NCBI RefSeq assembly: GCF_034190915.1
Contig: NW_026947506.1
Coordinates: 33,087,748 to 33,151,747, forward strand
DNA: 64,000 bases
Source: Cavia porcellus
Taxonomy: Eukaryota; Chordata; Mammalia; Rodentia; Caviidae
Direction: 5' to 3'
The stretch's first letter is position 1. The number at the start of each line of letters is the position of its first letter. The notes under the pieces are model-generated. The model was not told where the DNA came from. It searched no databases and saw only the letters and a list, made by a program, of their open reading frames with translations. Shown one piece after another: positions 21,776 to 33,000 of this stretch. The translations under genes and the position numbers were made by a program.

Positions 21776-21880
21776 GAAGAGGAACAGGAGATGAGGAAGA
21801 GAAACAGCAAGAAGAAGGAGGAGGACAACAAGAAGAAGAGGGAGAAGAAAGGAAGAAGAAATAAAAGGAAAAAGAAAACT
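21775..21880 (+). repeat. GA/GAA-rich tract (SINE tail)
   Basis: About 100 bp of AGAAG/GAAGAGG-type purine repeats directly continuous with the SINE tail. Confidence 0.9.
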
Positions 21881-23244
21881 GGTCTGAGGAAACCAAACTC
21901 TGAGTCCCTGGCATTCCCCTTAGTACCTGTAAGATGCAGTAAGTTGTGGTTTTTGAGTAAAGTAAAAATAGGATGCAGAGTTGGAAGGATGTGGGATGTC
22001 CAGCAGTAGGAACCCCACCTCCCTTCTGGGTAGGTGTAGCTGCCCAACTCTTACTGCCGAGGGGAAGGACAGGAGTCATGCCAAACTGGCAGACCTATCA
22101 AGACATTGAACATGGCAGGACACAAGAGTCTGAGGGACCCCAGGAGGGAATGCAGCTCAATGGTACCCTGGTCTTGTGTTTCTTCCCTTGTCCCCCTGAG
22201 GTTCCTGGGCCAAGTGATGGAGTTCAGCTTGATGATATTGTCACTCAAAGCCTCAACTCCTCACCAAGGACTGTGCAGATGCACCTGGGATATGGTTCTA
22301 TGTGACCAGCACAGGTTTCCAGTGTGGCGTCTCAGCAAGGTCCTTGACTGACTGTGGACAACTTGACTTACATGCAAATCAATTACAAAGGAGAGCCAGG
22401 GAGAGGCAGCAGAAATGTGTTCCTTTCGGAGCAACACAAAACCATGTCCTTGAAACTTCTGGCAACTATCAGATGGCCTTGAATGTTAAGTCCAAGTATC
22501 TGATTCCAAAATGATACAGAGCTGCTGTGACCACAGGCAACTAAGCATTAAGTGTGCAGAAATCTACACTTTGCACTCAGGGGCTGTTTCCCATTTTCCA
22601 GAATGTTCTCCCAGACTTGGGCGGGGAACTTCTTAGAGGCATGGACCCTGTGTCTTCTAGATGTACTTAAAATCCTTGGTGAGCTTTGAGAAACCCCATT
22701 CCAGGTCTTAGTTCAAACCTTGAAACACCTGGCTGGGACAGGTTGCACTTGTGACAATCTAGAAAGATGCTTCTGATCTGCATTATGTTTGAGGACATCA
22801 CCCAGGGTACCTGGTTGGGTACACATAAGGGTGAGAGGGGATACAGGGGAAGGGAGCTGCAGTGAGGCTCAGGTTTTGGGCAGCACTGTTGCAAGTTGAT
22901 TTACACAGGAGTCCCCAGACTTCTGCTGTGACCAAGGCTGCAAGAGGCCTGAGTCAGCATTCTCACCACATGCCCAAGGACGCTTCTACTGCTGATCTGA
23001 GGGGCACAGTGAAGAGCAAAAATGGCACCAGGAGAAAAGGAACTATCACACACAAAAGAAAAAAGTCACAGATAGTCCCTGGTATATGACAGTTGACAAA
23101 CATCAATACATATTTGGTAGAAAACCTGCTTCCGGTTGTGTACATGTACATTTCTGACCATGACCTCAAGAGGCTGCAAGAAATGTGGATGGGAGAATGG
23201 AGAAGATAATGGCAGGTAAGAGATGTCCATAAAAACTTGGAAGA
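21881..23244. other. unassigned sequence
   Basis: 1.4 kb with no named repeat. Frames up to 110 codons exist on both strands but none has a motif I recognise and none has an obvious splice context. Confidence 0.4.
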
Positions 23245-23425
23245 TAGAGCTGGCTGTGGAGACATACACCTACAATGTCAGTGCTCTGGGAGACTGAGGA
23301 AGAAGGATAGCAAGTTTGAATCCAGCCTGAGAAACTAAGCAAGACTGTCTTAAATATAAAAAGGATTGGGGATATAGCTCAGTGTGATAGCCCTGGGTTG
23401 AAACCTCAGTACTAATAAAAGGCAG
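23245..23425 (+). mobile_element. B1-ID composite SINE
   Basis: AGCTGGCTGTGGAGACATAC, GCTCTGGGAGACTGAGGAAG, then GATTGGGGATATAGCTCAGT and a worn B-box, CTGGGTTGAAACCTCAGTAC. Confidence 0.85.
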
Positions 23426-23484
23426 ATAGAGACCAACATTTCTGGGAAATCTCTGCTGTGATATATGCCTTCCAAATTCACTCA

Positions 23485-23735
23485 CTGAAACATTCATGGG
23501 ATGGTATTAGGAGTCAGGGATCCCAGAGAGTACTCATCTTTTCTACAATGTGAGGATACAATGCAAAGACAGCTATTTATAGGAGTCAAACCATCTCCAG
23601 ACACTGAATTTTCTGGCAGTCTGATTTTGGACTTCCTGACCTCCAGAACCATGAGAAATACATTACTGTCATTTATAGGTTACCCAGTCTGTGGTATCCA
23701 CTTACAGCAGTGCAATGGGACAAAGAAAGCACATA
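23485..23735 (+). mobile_element. MLT1/MST-like LTR 3' part, sense
   Basis: CCAGACACTGAATTTTCTGG, TTTTGGACTTCCTGACCTCC, AGAACCATGAGAAATACATT and TTACCCAGTCTGTGGTATCC match the 3' part of a MaLR LTR. Confidence 0.75.
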
Positions 23736-24287
23736 TTCTAAAAACACTTCCATCATCATATATCAAAAATGGGAGAATGGAGAAGATGTCATTGTTTTGC
23801 AGCAGCCAGATTCCCCTGCAGTGGGGCCCTTATCTGCTAAGACTACAGTCAGCAGAGAAAGCTTCCAGCTCCAAAGGGCTTTACAGCGTCGCCTCTCCCA
23901 AAATCATACACATCCAAGCACATGACCAATGGCTGAGCAGTGTATAAAGCCATGGCCATCTCAGCCTACTTAAGACAACTGTGAGCTCCAAAGACCCTTG
24001 GGTTTTTAAAAAGGCAGCAATGGCTCCGCACTGTAGCTCACATATTCTTTTGGCAAATCCTAGTTCTTTTCTTTCCACGGGGCTCCTTAGTAATCATCCT
24101 CCATGCTAAGCTCTGCCTCCCTATCCTGAGTGGGTTTCTAGGGGAAACCCAGTGTAACTTCAACCTGTGATAGTCACTACACTATTCTATATTTGTGTAA
24201 ATTTGAAAGTTTTCATATTTAAGAGTTTCTAAAAGTAGATAGAAAGCAGACATAATTACACATGCAATTGATAGTATAAAAGAATAA
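23736..24287. other. unassigned, possible LTR-like sequence
   Basis: CAGTGTATAAAGCC (23939) followed about 190 bp later by GGGTTTCTAGGGGAAACCC, an 8-bp-arm inverted repeat. The texture suggests an LTR but I cannot name it. Confidence 0.3.
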
Positions 24288-24405
24288 ATGCCAGGTGTGG
24301 TGGTGCATGCCTATAATCCCAACACTCAGCAGACTGAGGCAGGAAGATTGTTGTGAGTTTGAGGCCAGCCTGGGATAAATAATGAGATTGTTTCTCAAAA
24401 ATCTG
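24288..24405 (+). mobile_element. B1 SINE
   Basis: GCCAGGTGTGGTGGTGCATG, CCTATAATCCCAACACTC, GAGTTTGAGGCCAGCCTGGG. The A-tail has become the AG microsatellite that follows. Confidence 0.85.
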
Positions 24406-24466
24406 GGGGAGAGAAAGACACAGAGAGAGGGAGAGGGAGAGGGAGAGAGAGAGAGAGGGAGGGAGG

Positions 24467-24524
<58 letters not shown>

Positions 24525-24562
24525 GAGAGACAGAGAGAGACAAAGAGAGACAGAGACAGAGA
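24405..24562 (+). repeat. (AG)n microsatellite, SINE tail
   Basis: About 155 bp dominated by GA dinucleotides with GGGA and CAGA interruptions. Confidence 0.95.
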
Positions 24563-24725
24563 ATGCCCATCATCAGCATTCTGAGAGGTCAGGCTGGAAG
24601 GCTGCAAGTTTGAGCACAAACTAAGCAGCTCATAGACCCAGTGAGACCTTGTCTCATAATAAAATATAAAAAAATGAATTAGGAATTAACTCAATGCAGA
24701 GATCCTTGATTCAATCTGCATTAAA
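24562..24725 (+). mobile_element. degraded B1-ID SINE
   Basis: GCATTCTGAGAGGTCAGGCT, CCCAGTGAGACCTTGTCTCA, then a weak ID end (GATCCTTGATTCAATCTGCA). Confidence 0.55.
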
Positions 24726-24754
24726 CCAACCAATAAATCAATAAAGGAGAATAA

Positions 24755-24913
24755 GATGGCTAGGGATGTAGGTAAAATGCTTGCCTAGCATGTGTGAGGT
24801 TTGGGTTCCATCCTCAGTACAAAAAGGGAAAAAAAGAGGGAGGAGGAGGAAAGCAAGACAGAGAAAAGGAGAGAGGGAGAAAGGGAGAGGGAGGGAGAGG
24901 GAGAGGGAGAGAG
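24755..24913 (+). mobile_element. ID SINE plus GA-rich tail
   Basis: GGCTAGGGATGTAGGTAAAA, TGCTTGCCTAGCATGTGTGA and GGGTTCCATCCTCAGTAC; the tail (24826-24913) is GGGA/GAGA purine repeat. Confidence 0.75.
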
Positions 24914-24919
24914 AATACC

Positions 24920-26265
24920 AACATATTTATAGCAATGCTTTGCAGTTTGGATCAAATGAACAAACTCCTAGAAATACAAAATTTACTAAAACTGATTAAA
25001 AAAGAAATAGAAAACATCAATAACCCTATAACCATTAAAGGAAGTAAATTCTTAATTTAAAATCTGTTTATAAAGAGAGCATCAGATCCAGCTATTTCTA
25101 CATTCAGGTTCTACCAAAACTTTAAGGAATGAATAATTCCGATTTTACACAAACTCTTTGACAAGATGGAGAAACAAGGAAACTTCCCAGACTAATTGTT
25201 ATCATTCTAGTTTTTCACAGCTAGAGCTGGATAAACACAGTATGAGAAAGGAAAATTGCAGGTTAATTTTACACTTAATTGTGAAAAAAAATTCTAAGTT
25301 TTAAGCAAACCAAATTTATGGACAATAAATAAAACATGTATAAGTTGAGTTTACCCTGAAATATAACGTTGGTTTAACTTTTAAAATTCTTGTGATGAAA
25401 CTCAATTCATTAACAGACTAAGGAAAAGCATCATGTCTTGGCATTTTATCAGCTGAAAAAAAGCTTTTGATAAAATTTGATGTGAATTCATGATAATATA
25501 CATTGGTGAACTTGAAATAGCAAGGAAAAAACTTTCTTAATTGAATTAAGGATTCCTCTCCCCTGAAACCTCCAGCAAATGTAACGGTTAAAGGTGAACT
25601 CTGCACACTTTTCCTTTGGAACTAACACCAAAACACTGATGCTCACAGTTATTATAACCACTCAGCACCTAGCTGAAGATACCAGCCAGCATGGAACACA
25701 AAGACAGGAGACAAAAATAAGAGAACATTAAAATAACAAAAGAAAACCTGTCATAATTCACAGAAGACATTATTATCTGCACAGAAATGATTAGAGATTA
25801 TTAGCTATTAAAGGGTCACTGTTACTGAATCCAAAATTAAAAATAAAAATGTTAACTTTGTCTCTATTCTACAACACACAAAAATGCAAAATTTAAAAAT
25901 ATTTTTATAATGATCTTAAAACACCAGAAGACACTATAAAGAAACTGAACAAAAATTATGCAAGGTGTTTATTGAGAAGATTAAAAAGCATCATTGAAAG
26001 ACATTAAAGAAGACCCTCAGTAGAGGGAAAAATCAACCAAGTTCATAGATGGAAGCACTCAATGTTACGAAGACCCTAGTCTCTCCCAAAGTGATGCAAA
26101 CATTCAGTGTAACTCCAACAAGCAAAGCATCCCAACAGAGACATTTTTTTGTTGTTATTATTTGTTTGTCTTACAGTATTTGAGAAGTTGAATCTATTGT
26201 ATACACAGAGAAGCAAAAGACCAAGAGGAGTCAAGGCACGTGTGACAAGACAAAGCCCAGCGGGC
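24920..26265 (+). mobile_element. LINE-1 ORF2, degraded
   Basis: Sense L1 ORF2 order: ACAAACTCCTAGAAATACAA, AACTGATTAAAAAAGAAATA, then GCATTTTATCAGCTGAAAAA, GCTTTTGATAAAATTTGATG, GCTGAAGATACCAGCCAGC, AAAGACATTAAAGAAGACCC, CAAAGTGATGCAAACATTCA and the start of the 16690-type block (TTGAATCTATTGTATACACA). The RT region is covered but frames are destroyed. Confidence 0.8.
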
Positions 26266-27012
26266 CTCCCAGCAGACATTCGGAGCCCAGGTGAAGCCCT
26301 GCGTGATAAAGGTGCTAGTGGCTGTACAAGTTCTATTCTCTTCCTTTGGGTACAACTAGAGCAGGCTTTTCATTTTCCTTTGTGCTTGGGTGGTGGCCGC
26401 GTGACTGAGTTCAAGGCCCTGTGTGTAAGAGTGAGGTGCTTCACTCCCAGCCCTGGACCATAATAAATCTCCCAACGTGTGACTTTGCACATTTTCTCCC
26501 TTTGCTAACTGGATACAACCACACCAACTCTTAAGGCATAGTGACCAAGAACAATGACTGTCATGCTGTATTCGTTACACAGCATACTACTCTGATACAC
26601 AACAGTAACAAGATAGCTTGATATTACCCTCTTGTTTCATCATCATGGAAACAGCTTGGAAGACATACAGTTATCCTTACAGGGGGAAAAAAATCTCATG
26701 ACAAACTCATAGGTCAACAATTTTCTTGGACCCATCTGAGAAATAAAGTCACAGGACAAGTGATCACTATGGAAACTCTGATTGTTTGGGACTTCCAGAA
26801 AGATACAGAAATTGAGGTTTGCTTCTTCAGAGCAGAAACCCCTGGGGTCACATGCTGGTGAAATACTCATGGGGTGATTAATGAATTGCTGGAGGTCGAA
26901 TGTGGATTAGTGTAAGAGGGGAAAACTCTGGCGCCACAGAATTGGTGGGAGGGCTATACTTTGTTGGGCTTTCCTTCCAGAAAGGTAACAATATCCCAGA
27001 AAGATTCCTTAT
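26266..27012. other. unassigned sequence
   Basis: No repeat or gene named. Confidence 0.4.
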
Positions 27013-27225
27013 AGGTGGACGTGGTGGTACACACCTATAATTCCAGCACTCTAGGAGGCTGAGGCAGGAGGATCCAAAGTTTAAACCTAACCTGGGCAAT
27101 TCAGTGATTTAGCAAGACCCTATCCCAAAATAAAACATAAGAGAGGTCTGGGGATGTAGCTCAGTGCAAAGGTCCTGGGTTCAATCCTCAGTACTACCAA
27201 ATATTAATTAATTAATTAATAGTAA
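27013..27225 (+). mobile_element. B1-ID composite SINE with ATTA tail
   Basis: GTGGACGTGGTGGTACACAC, GAGGCTGAGGCAGGAGGATC, TAGCAAGACCCTATCCC, then GGGGATGTAGCTCAGTGCAA, GGGTTCAATCCTCAGTACTA and an (ATTA)n tail at 27199-27222. Confidence 0.88.
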
Positions 27226-27649
27226 ATTAAATGTCAAAACTTCTTGGTGTCTGTGATGAAGGGAGAGGAGGAGAAACTATTGTGGAATATGTGCAGAGTC
27301 TTTCCCATAGCATAGCTATTCTGGAGGAAGGACTTCCCTTGGAGGAGGCCAGGGTCAACAAGCTTTGAGACCAAGGTGATGGAGTAAAAGACCTGCAAGC
27401 CCTGGCCAGGAGCAAGGTGGAGAAATAGATCACTAGAGAACCACATGTGAATGTCACAACCCTGAAACCCAGGCCCACTCAAAGAGTGAAATGTGACCAC
27501 ACATTATGGAACATTTCCTCTCCCTCACACTGCCACAGCACCCGTGGGGCTCAGCGTAGGAACGGTGAGCCACTGCTGCGGGAGCCATGAGACACAGCCT
27601 GCCTCTGAGGAGGAGAACACAGGGAAGCCCAAAGTCAGGGGGATACAAG
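27226..27649. other. unassigned sequence
   Basis: No repeat or exon recognised. Confidence 0.4.
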
Positions 27650-27855
27650 CCAAGTGTGGGGGCACATGCCCGTGAGGCCAGCATTCTGGGAGGCTGAGGC
27701 AGGAGGACTGTAAATTCCAGCCTGGGTAACTTAGTGACTTAGTAAGAATAATAAAATAATAAAAAGGGCTGGGGGTGTAGCTTGGTGTGAAGGCCCTGGG
27801 TTCAATCCCTAGTACTGCCAAAATACTACTGCTACTACTGCTGCTACTACTAGTA
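27650..27855 (+). mobile_element. B1-ID composite SINE with CTA/CTG tail
   Basis: CAAGTGTGGGGGCACATGCC, GGGAGGCTGAGGCAGGAGGA, then GGGGGTGTAGCTTGGTGTGA, GGGTTCAATCCCTAGTACTG and a (CTA/CTG)n run at 27825-27852. Confidence 0.88.
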
Positions 27856-28054
27856 ACATATAAAAAGGAATCAAAACAAGGGTACTAGAGTAACTCAAAA
27901 CTTTGAGTACCTCTAAATTCAGCGCACATCACACAGTACCTGACTCCTCGCAAGACTGACACAAATCCCTCCCACTGGGCTCTTCTGAACAGCCCCTGTT
28001 ACCCAACACAGCACGTATGGCTGTCAACACACAAGCCCAAGGTGTGCAAAAGAT

Positions 28055-29190
28055 GAGAAGCGACACAGTCTGAAAGACAAAGCAATATCAGAACTAGACT
28101 CAGATCTGACACAGAGGCTGAGGATGATCAGGCAGGGAATTTACAATAATTATGACTAATATGCTGAGGTCTTCGGTGGAAGAAAGCACACCGAATGCAA
28201 GAATAGGTGGGTAAGGTAAGTAGAGAGACGGAAACTCTAAGAATCAAAGGGACAGGAGGAACTGAAGAGGGGTCCCCGTGAGTGCGCCAGGCGCCTGGCA
28301 TGGCTGAGAATACAGTGACCAGGAATACGGCTCCAGCTGAATTCCCAACCTGAAATGCTGAGAAGAAAACAAGAAAGGAAACAAAGCATCAAAGCAGAGC
28401 ATCTAAGAAGTACCAGGCGGTATTAAAACACAGCAAAGTTGGATGAGCAGAGGGAGAAGAAAAAGAGAAGACAGTTTTGGGATAGTAGCAGCATTAATGT
28501 GGAGGGGATTCCAAAATGAGCTAAGCCAACGGGTGGCTTCACTGGCTTCTAACAGCAGCAAGTCTGCTTTGTGCCATTTCTGTTTTGCTTTACTCCCCAA
28601 ATAATTAACTGAAGAAAAAAAAAAAGACCTTTCCTGAAGAGAAAGGAAGATATCACAGAACGACACCAGCTGTGCGACCTCTGAATCAGTTGTGCTTTTT
28701 AGAGTTTACAGGGACCGGGAATGCCTGGGTCACCTGGTGATCTGTGGACAATGTCCAAACCACGCCATGAGAACCGATTACTGTGAGAAGTAATGATGGC
28801 CATGGTGCCCACGGGCCCTGGCTGTATTTAGAGCACTCAGAAGCCCCCTGGAAGACCTCTCCTGTGACTCCTAGCTAGACAAAATGTGGGTGAAAGGCTT
28901 CCATTTTCCACCTGCTGCCTTGTTGCCAGTGGAGCCTAAGGCATGGTACAAAGAAGGAAAAAACACCACTTTATTATATTAGCATTCAGTGAAAGCATCC
29001 TACAAAGCAGAGGAGGAATAGCAACTTTCTTAGATAAACAAAAACTGACAGAAGTTACAGTCAGCAGAATTGCCCCACAAGAAATGCTAGGAGAAGGTCT
29101 GTAGGCAGAAACAAAACGACATACCGAAGGGAAGAATCTTGGAGAGAGAACAGATGAAACTCAAGTGACAACTTCCAATTTTCTTTTTCT
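28055..29190 (+). mobile_element. HAL1/L1 ORF1-containing fragment
   Basis: AAAGCAATATCAGAACTAGA, GGCAGGGAATTTACAATAAT, TATGACTAATATGCTGAGGT, GAATAGGTGGGTAAGGTAAG match L1M/HAL1 ORF1 in sense. The ORF1-end block (TTAGATAAACAAAAACTGAC, GCCCCACAAGAAATGCTAGG) is at 29030-29110. The middle (28300-28900) is less certain. No intact frame. Confidence 0.7.
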
Positions 29191-29221
29191 TAATTGGTCC
29201 AAAAGGAAACTGTTTTCAGTT

Positions 29222-29370
29222 GTTTCTGGTGCTAGGGATTAAAGCCAGGCTCTTTGCACTATTTCTTGTGATAACCTCTCTATAAGTTGCTAAATTGCTA
29301 GAGCTGAGCTCAGATTTGCAGTTGTCCTGCCTCCACCTCCCAGAGTGTCTTTTGTAGATTCAGGGTGGCG
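29222..29370 (-). mobile_element. B1-ID SINE, antisense
   Basis: GTGCTAGGGATTAAAGCCAG (antisense ID), AAGTTGCTAAATTGCTAGAG, then TCCTGCCTCCACCTCCCAGA (antisense B1). Confidence 0.75.
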
Positions 29371-29539
29371 TAGTTACAGCATCACGTAAGCGAGATGACT
29401 GACAGCGATCGCATGGGGTAGGGGGTGGGATGGGTTTGCTCCAGAAATGCACAAGGATCCTTCTCTTCATTGAAACAATAGCTAGTATTTGAAAGTGGAT
29501 TTAGATTAGTTAAAATTTTCAAAGCCCAGTGGAGCTGAG

Positions 29540-29612
29540 ATAAAAGAATTAAGTCTAGGAGCTCAAGGCCAGCCTAGGTAACAGAGATAGATCTTGTCTC
29601 AAAAAAACAAAA
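29540..29612 (+). mobile_element. B1 3' fragment
   Basis: GGAGCTCAAGGCCAGCCTAG, CTTGTCTCAAAAAAACAAAA; 5'-truncated. Confidence 0.7.
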
Positions 29613-29820
29613 CTGCTGGGTGGGGTGGTGGTTATTTGTAATCTCAGTACTCTGGGAGGCTGAGGCAGGAGAACTGCAAATTCCAGCCCAGCCTGGGCAA
29701 TTTAGTGGCTTAGTAAGACCCTGTCTCAAAATTAAAAGTTAAAAAAAAAAAATCTGGGAATGTTGCTCTGTGCAAAGGCCCTGAATTCAAGCTCTAGTAC
29801 CATAAAAATTTTAAATTAAA
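29613..29820 (+). mobile_element. B1-ID composite SINE
   Basis: GCTGGGTGGGGTGGTGGTTA, GGGAGGCTGAGGCAGGAGAA, AATTTAGTGGCTTAGTAAGA; worn ID part GGGAATGTTGCTCTGTGCAA and CCTGAATTCAAGCTCTAGTA. Confidence 0.85.
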
Positions 29821-29824
29821 TATA

Positions 29825-30070
29825 ATTAACGTACAAAGAATGTTGAAGTCAGAAAACAAGAAGAGACAAAGATAGCCTGGTACCTAAGACAGCCTGGTAT
29901 TTGTTAGAGACAGCCAAGTTGATTAAAAGAACAAAACAGCTCAGATTTACAGGCCCAACCATACAGAAATTCGATATATGAGAACCTGATATTGGTGTGG
30001 AGAGCAAGTGCTAGGACAAAGATGTACTCTTTGGGAAATAAGTTTCATTGGCTTTGCCCATGACCCATTC
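29825..30070 (+). mobile_element. LINE-1 ORF2 fragment
   Basis: Weak sense match to the L1 ORF2 stretch around ACAGGCCCAACCATACAGAA and TTGGTGTGGAGAGCAAGTGC. Confidence 0.4.
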
Positions 30071-30970
30071 ATATAAACAAATTCTGTACACTTTCATGTG
30101 AAATCATATTGCTAGCATTCCTTATAACATATATGTATGCACTGTTATTTGCATTTTAAAAACACATTTAATTTACAATTAGAAAAATGACTACAAACTT
30201 AAGAGCACATGAGACCTGTGTTCCTCATTTAGGGGGGCTGCCAAGAAGAGTCCTTTTGTCCTGAAGCAGCTCCAGAGGTGATGTGCACACAGGTGGGTGC
30301 AACCCCCCCACCCCCGAATCTTCCCCTCCTGGCAGGGGTAGGAAGGTTTGCTCGCTGAAAAATTATTTGCGAGAAGCTGGGATCTGGGAACAGTAGGAGG
30401 AGGAGCTGCTTGGGGGGTTGAGGGGGAAGGAAATGCTGGCAGAGTCAAATCAGAAGTTGGGGCTCAGGAGCTGCTACTTTTTACTGTGAGCCACAAGGTT
30501 GCATTTCATCTTTTAAACCAAATAATTAGATTTAGATTTATATATTTAGCTTTTTAAAAACTTAAACTAAAAAAAGGAACAACGTCCCACGTTAAGGTTG
30601 GTAGAATGGCTTTCTCCATCCTGGGCCAGAGCACACAGACCAGCATGTAGCTCCCCATGGGCCCGCGATCTCCCCAAATCTTGATCTTTAACAATCCCAG
30701 GTCTCATGCCTTACCAGGGCATCCTGAGGCCAAGCTCAGGAGAACAGGCATCCCGGTCAGGGAACCCAAGGGCATTCTTGCAAGGACTTCACCAGCTCTT
30801 CCCAATCTGTTCCTTCCCTCTTCTCCCCACCCTGCCTCCACACAATAATTCATCCTTTACTGACTTCAGACTATGCTATTTATAACAAAACGGCATTTTT
30901 GGCTTGTCTCCTTTCTCCAAAGGAACTCAGATTTTTTCTAAAGCCTTCCTGGGTGTACAAAATTCAGGGA
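30071..30970. other. unassigned sequence
   Basis: AT-rich to 30180, then mostly single-copy. A C-run with CCCCCCCACCCCC lies at 30303-30315. No gene or repeat named. Confidence 0.4.
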
Positions 30971-30974
30971 TTCT

Positions 30975-31076
30975 TGTTATAGTGCATGTTTTAATCCAGC
31001 AGGTGAAGCCTGCATTTGTGGCAGCCTCTAATTGAGGCCAGAGCCGCTGGCCCATGGATCACATTTTGGGTAGCAG
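30975..31076 (+). mobile_element. MER5A-like hAT fragment
   Basis: CAGGTGAAGCCTGCATTTGT, GCTGGCCCATGGATCACATT and TTGGGTAGCAGCA fit the MER5A 3' part ('ctgctggtccagggaccacactttgag...'). Nonautonomous hAT-Charlie relic. Confidence 0.5.
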
Positions 31077-31104
31077 CAGGGCTTGAACTGGGAACTACTT
31101 GGGA

Positions 31105-31380
31105 ACTACTGGGAACTATTTGGGGTGATGGAAACATTTTATTGGTGACTGAGGTTGTGGTTAACAGGTGTATGCATTCACCCAAGCTCACTGGAAAGGA
31201 TACTTATAATGGCTACATTTTATTGTACATAAATTGTACCTCAGTAAGGGCTGGGGATTTAGCTCAGTGATGTAAGCACCTGCCTGGAAAGTACAAGGTC
31301 CTGAGTTCGATCCCCGGTACGGCAAAAAAAAAAAAAAAAAAAAAAAAATTGTACCTCAGTAAAATTGACTTTAAAGAGAA
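31105..31380 (+). mobile_element. LINE-1 (L1M) 3' end, split by an ID element
   Basis: GGTGATGGAAACATTTTATT, TGACTGAGGTTGTGGTTAAC, GTGTATGCATTCACCCAAGC, TTTTATTGTACATAAATTGT and ACCTCAGTAA follow the L1M 3' terminus. The ID at about 31248 lies within its last bases. Confidence 0.8.
31231..31362 (+). mobile_element. very young ID SINE with 17-bp target-site duplication
   Basis: The 5' body GGGCTGGGGATTTAGCTCAG holds the A-box, AAGCACCTGCCTGGAAAGTA the middle, and CTGAGTTCGATCCCCGG a near-perfect tRNA B-box, followed by ACGGC and an unbroken A-tail of about 25. The flanks AAATTGTACCTCAGTAA (31231-31247 and 31346-31362) are identical over 17 bases. Intact boxes, pure tail and perfect duplication make this the youngest insertion I can see here. 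Confidence 0.96.
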
Positions 31381-31500
31381 GAATCTATTCTAGGTATAGA
31401 TATAAATGTAGGAGATGGAGAAAAAAGGCTTTTTGAATTAACGTACACTTCAGGGTATTGAGTTTTAAACAGGATTCAGTAAGAGGTAACTATAAGAAAA

Positions 31501-31532
31501 CACACACACACACACACACATACATACACATG
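31501..31532 (+). repeat. (CA)n microsatellite
   Basis: About 10 CA units running into TACATACACA. Confidence 0.95.
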
Positions 31533-31544
31533 TTCGATTACTGT

Positions 31545-32139
31545 AAAATAGCAAACCAAAGAAAAATAACTTCCAGTACAGGATACATATTCATAATATA
31601 CAAAGAACTACAACAACTCAGTAAAAAAAATTTCAATAGAAAAATGAGTAAAACATTTGAATTGGAATATACAGAATGATCAATAAACAGAAGAATAGGT
31701 ACCCAGTTTAATTAGTCATAAGTGAAATACATGTTAAAGCCACAAAATTGTTAGTTCTGACTACACATCCACCAGAACATCTGCAGCAATACCATGCGTG
31801 AGCAAGAATGCAGAGCGAGCAGAGCTCTTATCTGTTACTGACAGAAGCATCAACTGGAACAGTATCTCTGGAAAAGTATTTTACGCTATTTATTAGCAAG
31901 CAGAATATAAACTTGTCCTAGGATCCAGCAAATCCATCTCTGGTGAACAAACACATTTCCAAATCAGGTGTATCAGAATGTTCATATCAGCATTACTCAT
32001 AATAACCAAAAACTGGAATTGACTCAAATATTCATCAACACCAGCACAGATAAAATGTGCACTATTCATAAGATAGACTATTATTGGCAACAAAAAACAA
32101 ATGACCGACCGCTATAAGCAACAACATGGATAAAGGTAT
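31545..32139 (+). mobile_element. LINE-1 ORF2 3' part
   Basis: ATACAAAGAACTACAACAAC, CAATAGAAAAATGAGTAAAA, TAATTAGTCATAAGTGAAAT, then GAATGTTCATATCAGCATTA, ACCAAAAACTGGAATTGACT. Sense, degraded. Confidence 0.75.
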
Positions 32140-32265
32140 GGTTGTCAGATAAAATATATGACATCCAATTAAATTATTGTTTAAACAAACAATTTTAGTG
32201 TAAGCATGTCCAGTGCAATAGTTGGGACGTGCTTATACTCAAATTATTATATTAAAAGTTATTAT
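32140..32265. mobile_element. palindromic nonautonomous DNA transposon (MER53-like)
   Basis: GTTGTCAGATAAAATATATG at one end and a large inverted repeat at its core: TTTAGTGTAAGCATGTCC pairs with GGGACGTGCTTATACTCAAA about 12 bases later. A widespread mammalian palindromic element has this design; the family name is from memory. Confidence 0.55.
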
Positions 32266-32559
32266 TCTATTGCAATATTTTTGTTCCTGCTGGTTCCATT
32301 CTGTTTTTCAGGTGACGAGGCTCTGTTCAGCTGGACAATCCAAGGAGCTACACACTTAGCATTCATGGCAGACTCCTGTGTATGCTGGACTTCAATGCAA
32401 AGTTTATTGTAATGACAATGAAATGGGCCTGGCCCACGGCTCATCAGATAAGGGCCTGCCTCTTGCCTTGAGGGGACCATCTGTTCTCCACACTGCTGTC
32501 TGTGATCTCCGTAACCTGGATGTCCATCCTGGCTCGCAGCCCCTGCTCAGATGCCCCAG

Positions 32560-32998
32560 CAGCTCGCCTTTGCCCACAGGACAGCATCTGCCTTCCTTGG
32601 CACAGCATCGGGGCTCTTTGTGGGCCCCCCTCCATGCCTGCACCCCCAGTCTTTCTGTAGCCCTGAACACCGGCCATCCCTCCACAGCTTTGCACATGCA
32701 GCTGTCCTTGTCTTTCTGCCTGGAAAAACCTGTTTATGTGTCCATTCAGTTTCTTTCTGCTCTGCAGGTCTTTCCTGACTTTTGGGCAGACCTGTCTGCC
32801 TTTCTCCCGTAGGTCTGTCTGCATTTTGAACATCATTTAGAGCAACTGAATTATCTTACAACTGACTGTGTGTCTATCCCCTCACCGGATCACAGATATG
32901 TTGGGGGTGGGGACCCCATTTTTTACCTTTACATCCTTAGCACCTAGCAGAGTGTGTATGGTAGATGCTGGGTATATGTTCAGTGGATGAATACACAG
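32560..32998 (+). mobile_element. L2 LINE 3' end, sense
   Basis: TCTGCCTGGAAAAACCTG, CAGGTCTTTCCTGACTTTTG, TTACATCCTTAGCACCTAGC and CAGTGGATGAATACA follow the L2 3' end ('gctcaaatgtcacc...cagcacctagcacagtgcctgg'). Confidence 0.7.
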
Positions 32999-33000
32999 TG

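Noticed and set aside
24256..24624. Leu-Ser and Arg-Glu repeat frames
   Set aside because: Translations of the (AG)n microsatellite.
31248..31325. functional tRNA gene
   Set aside because: The A-box and B-box belong to an ID SINE: no tRNA cloverleaf, an A-tail, and target-site duplications. The same applies to 20116-20195.
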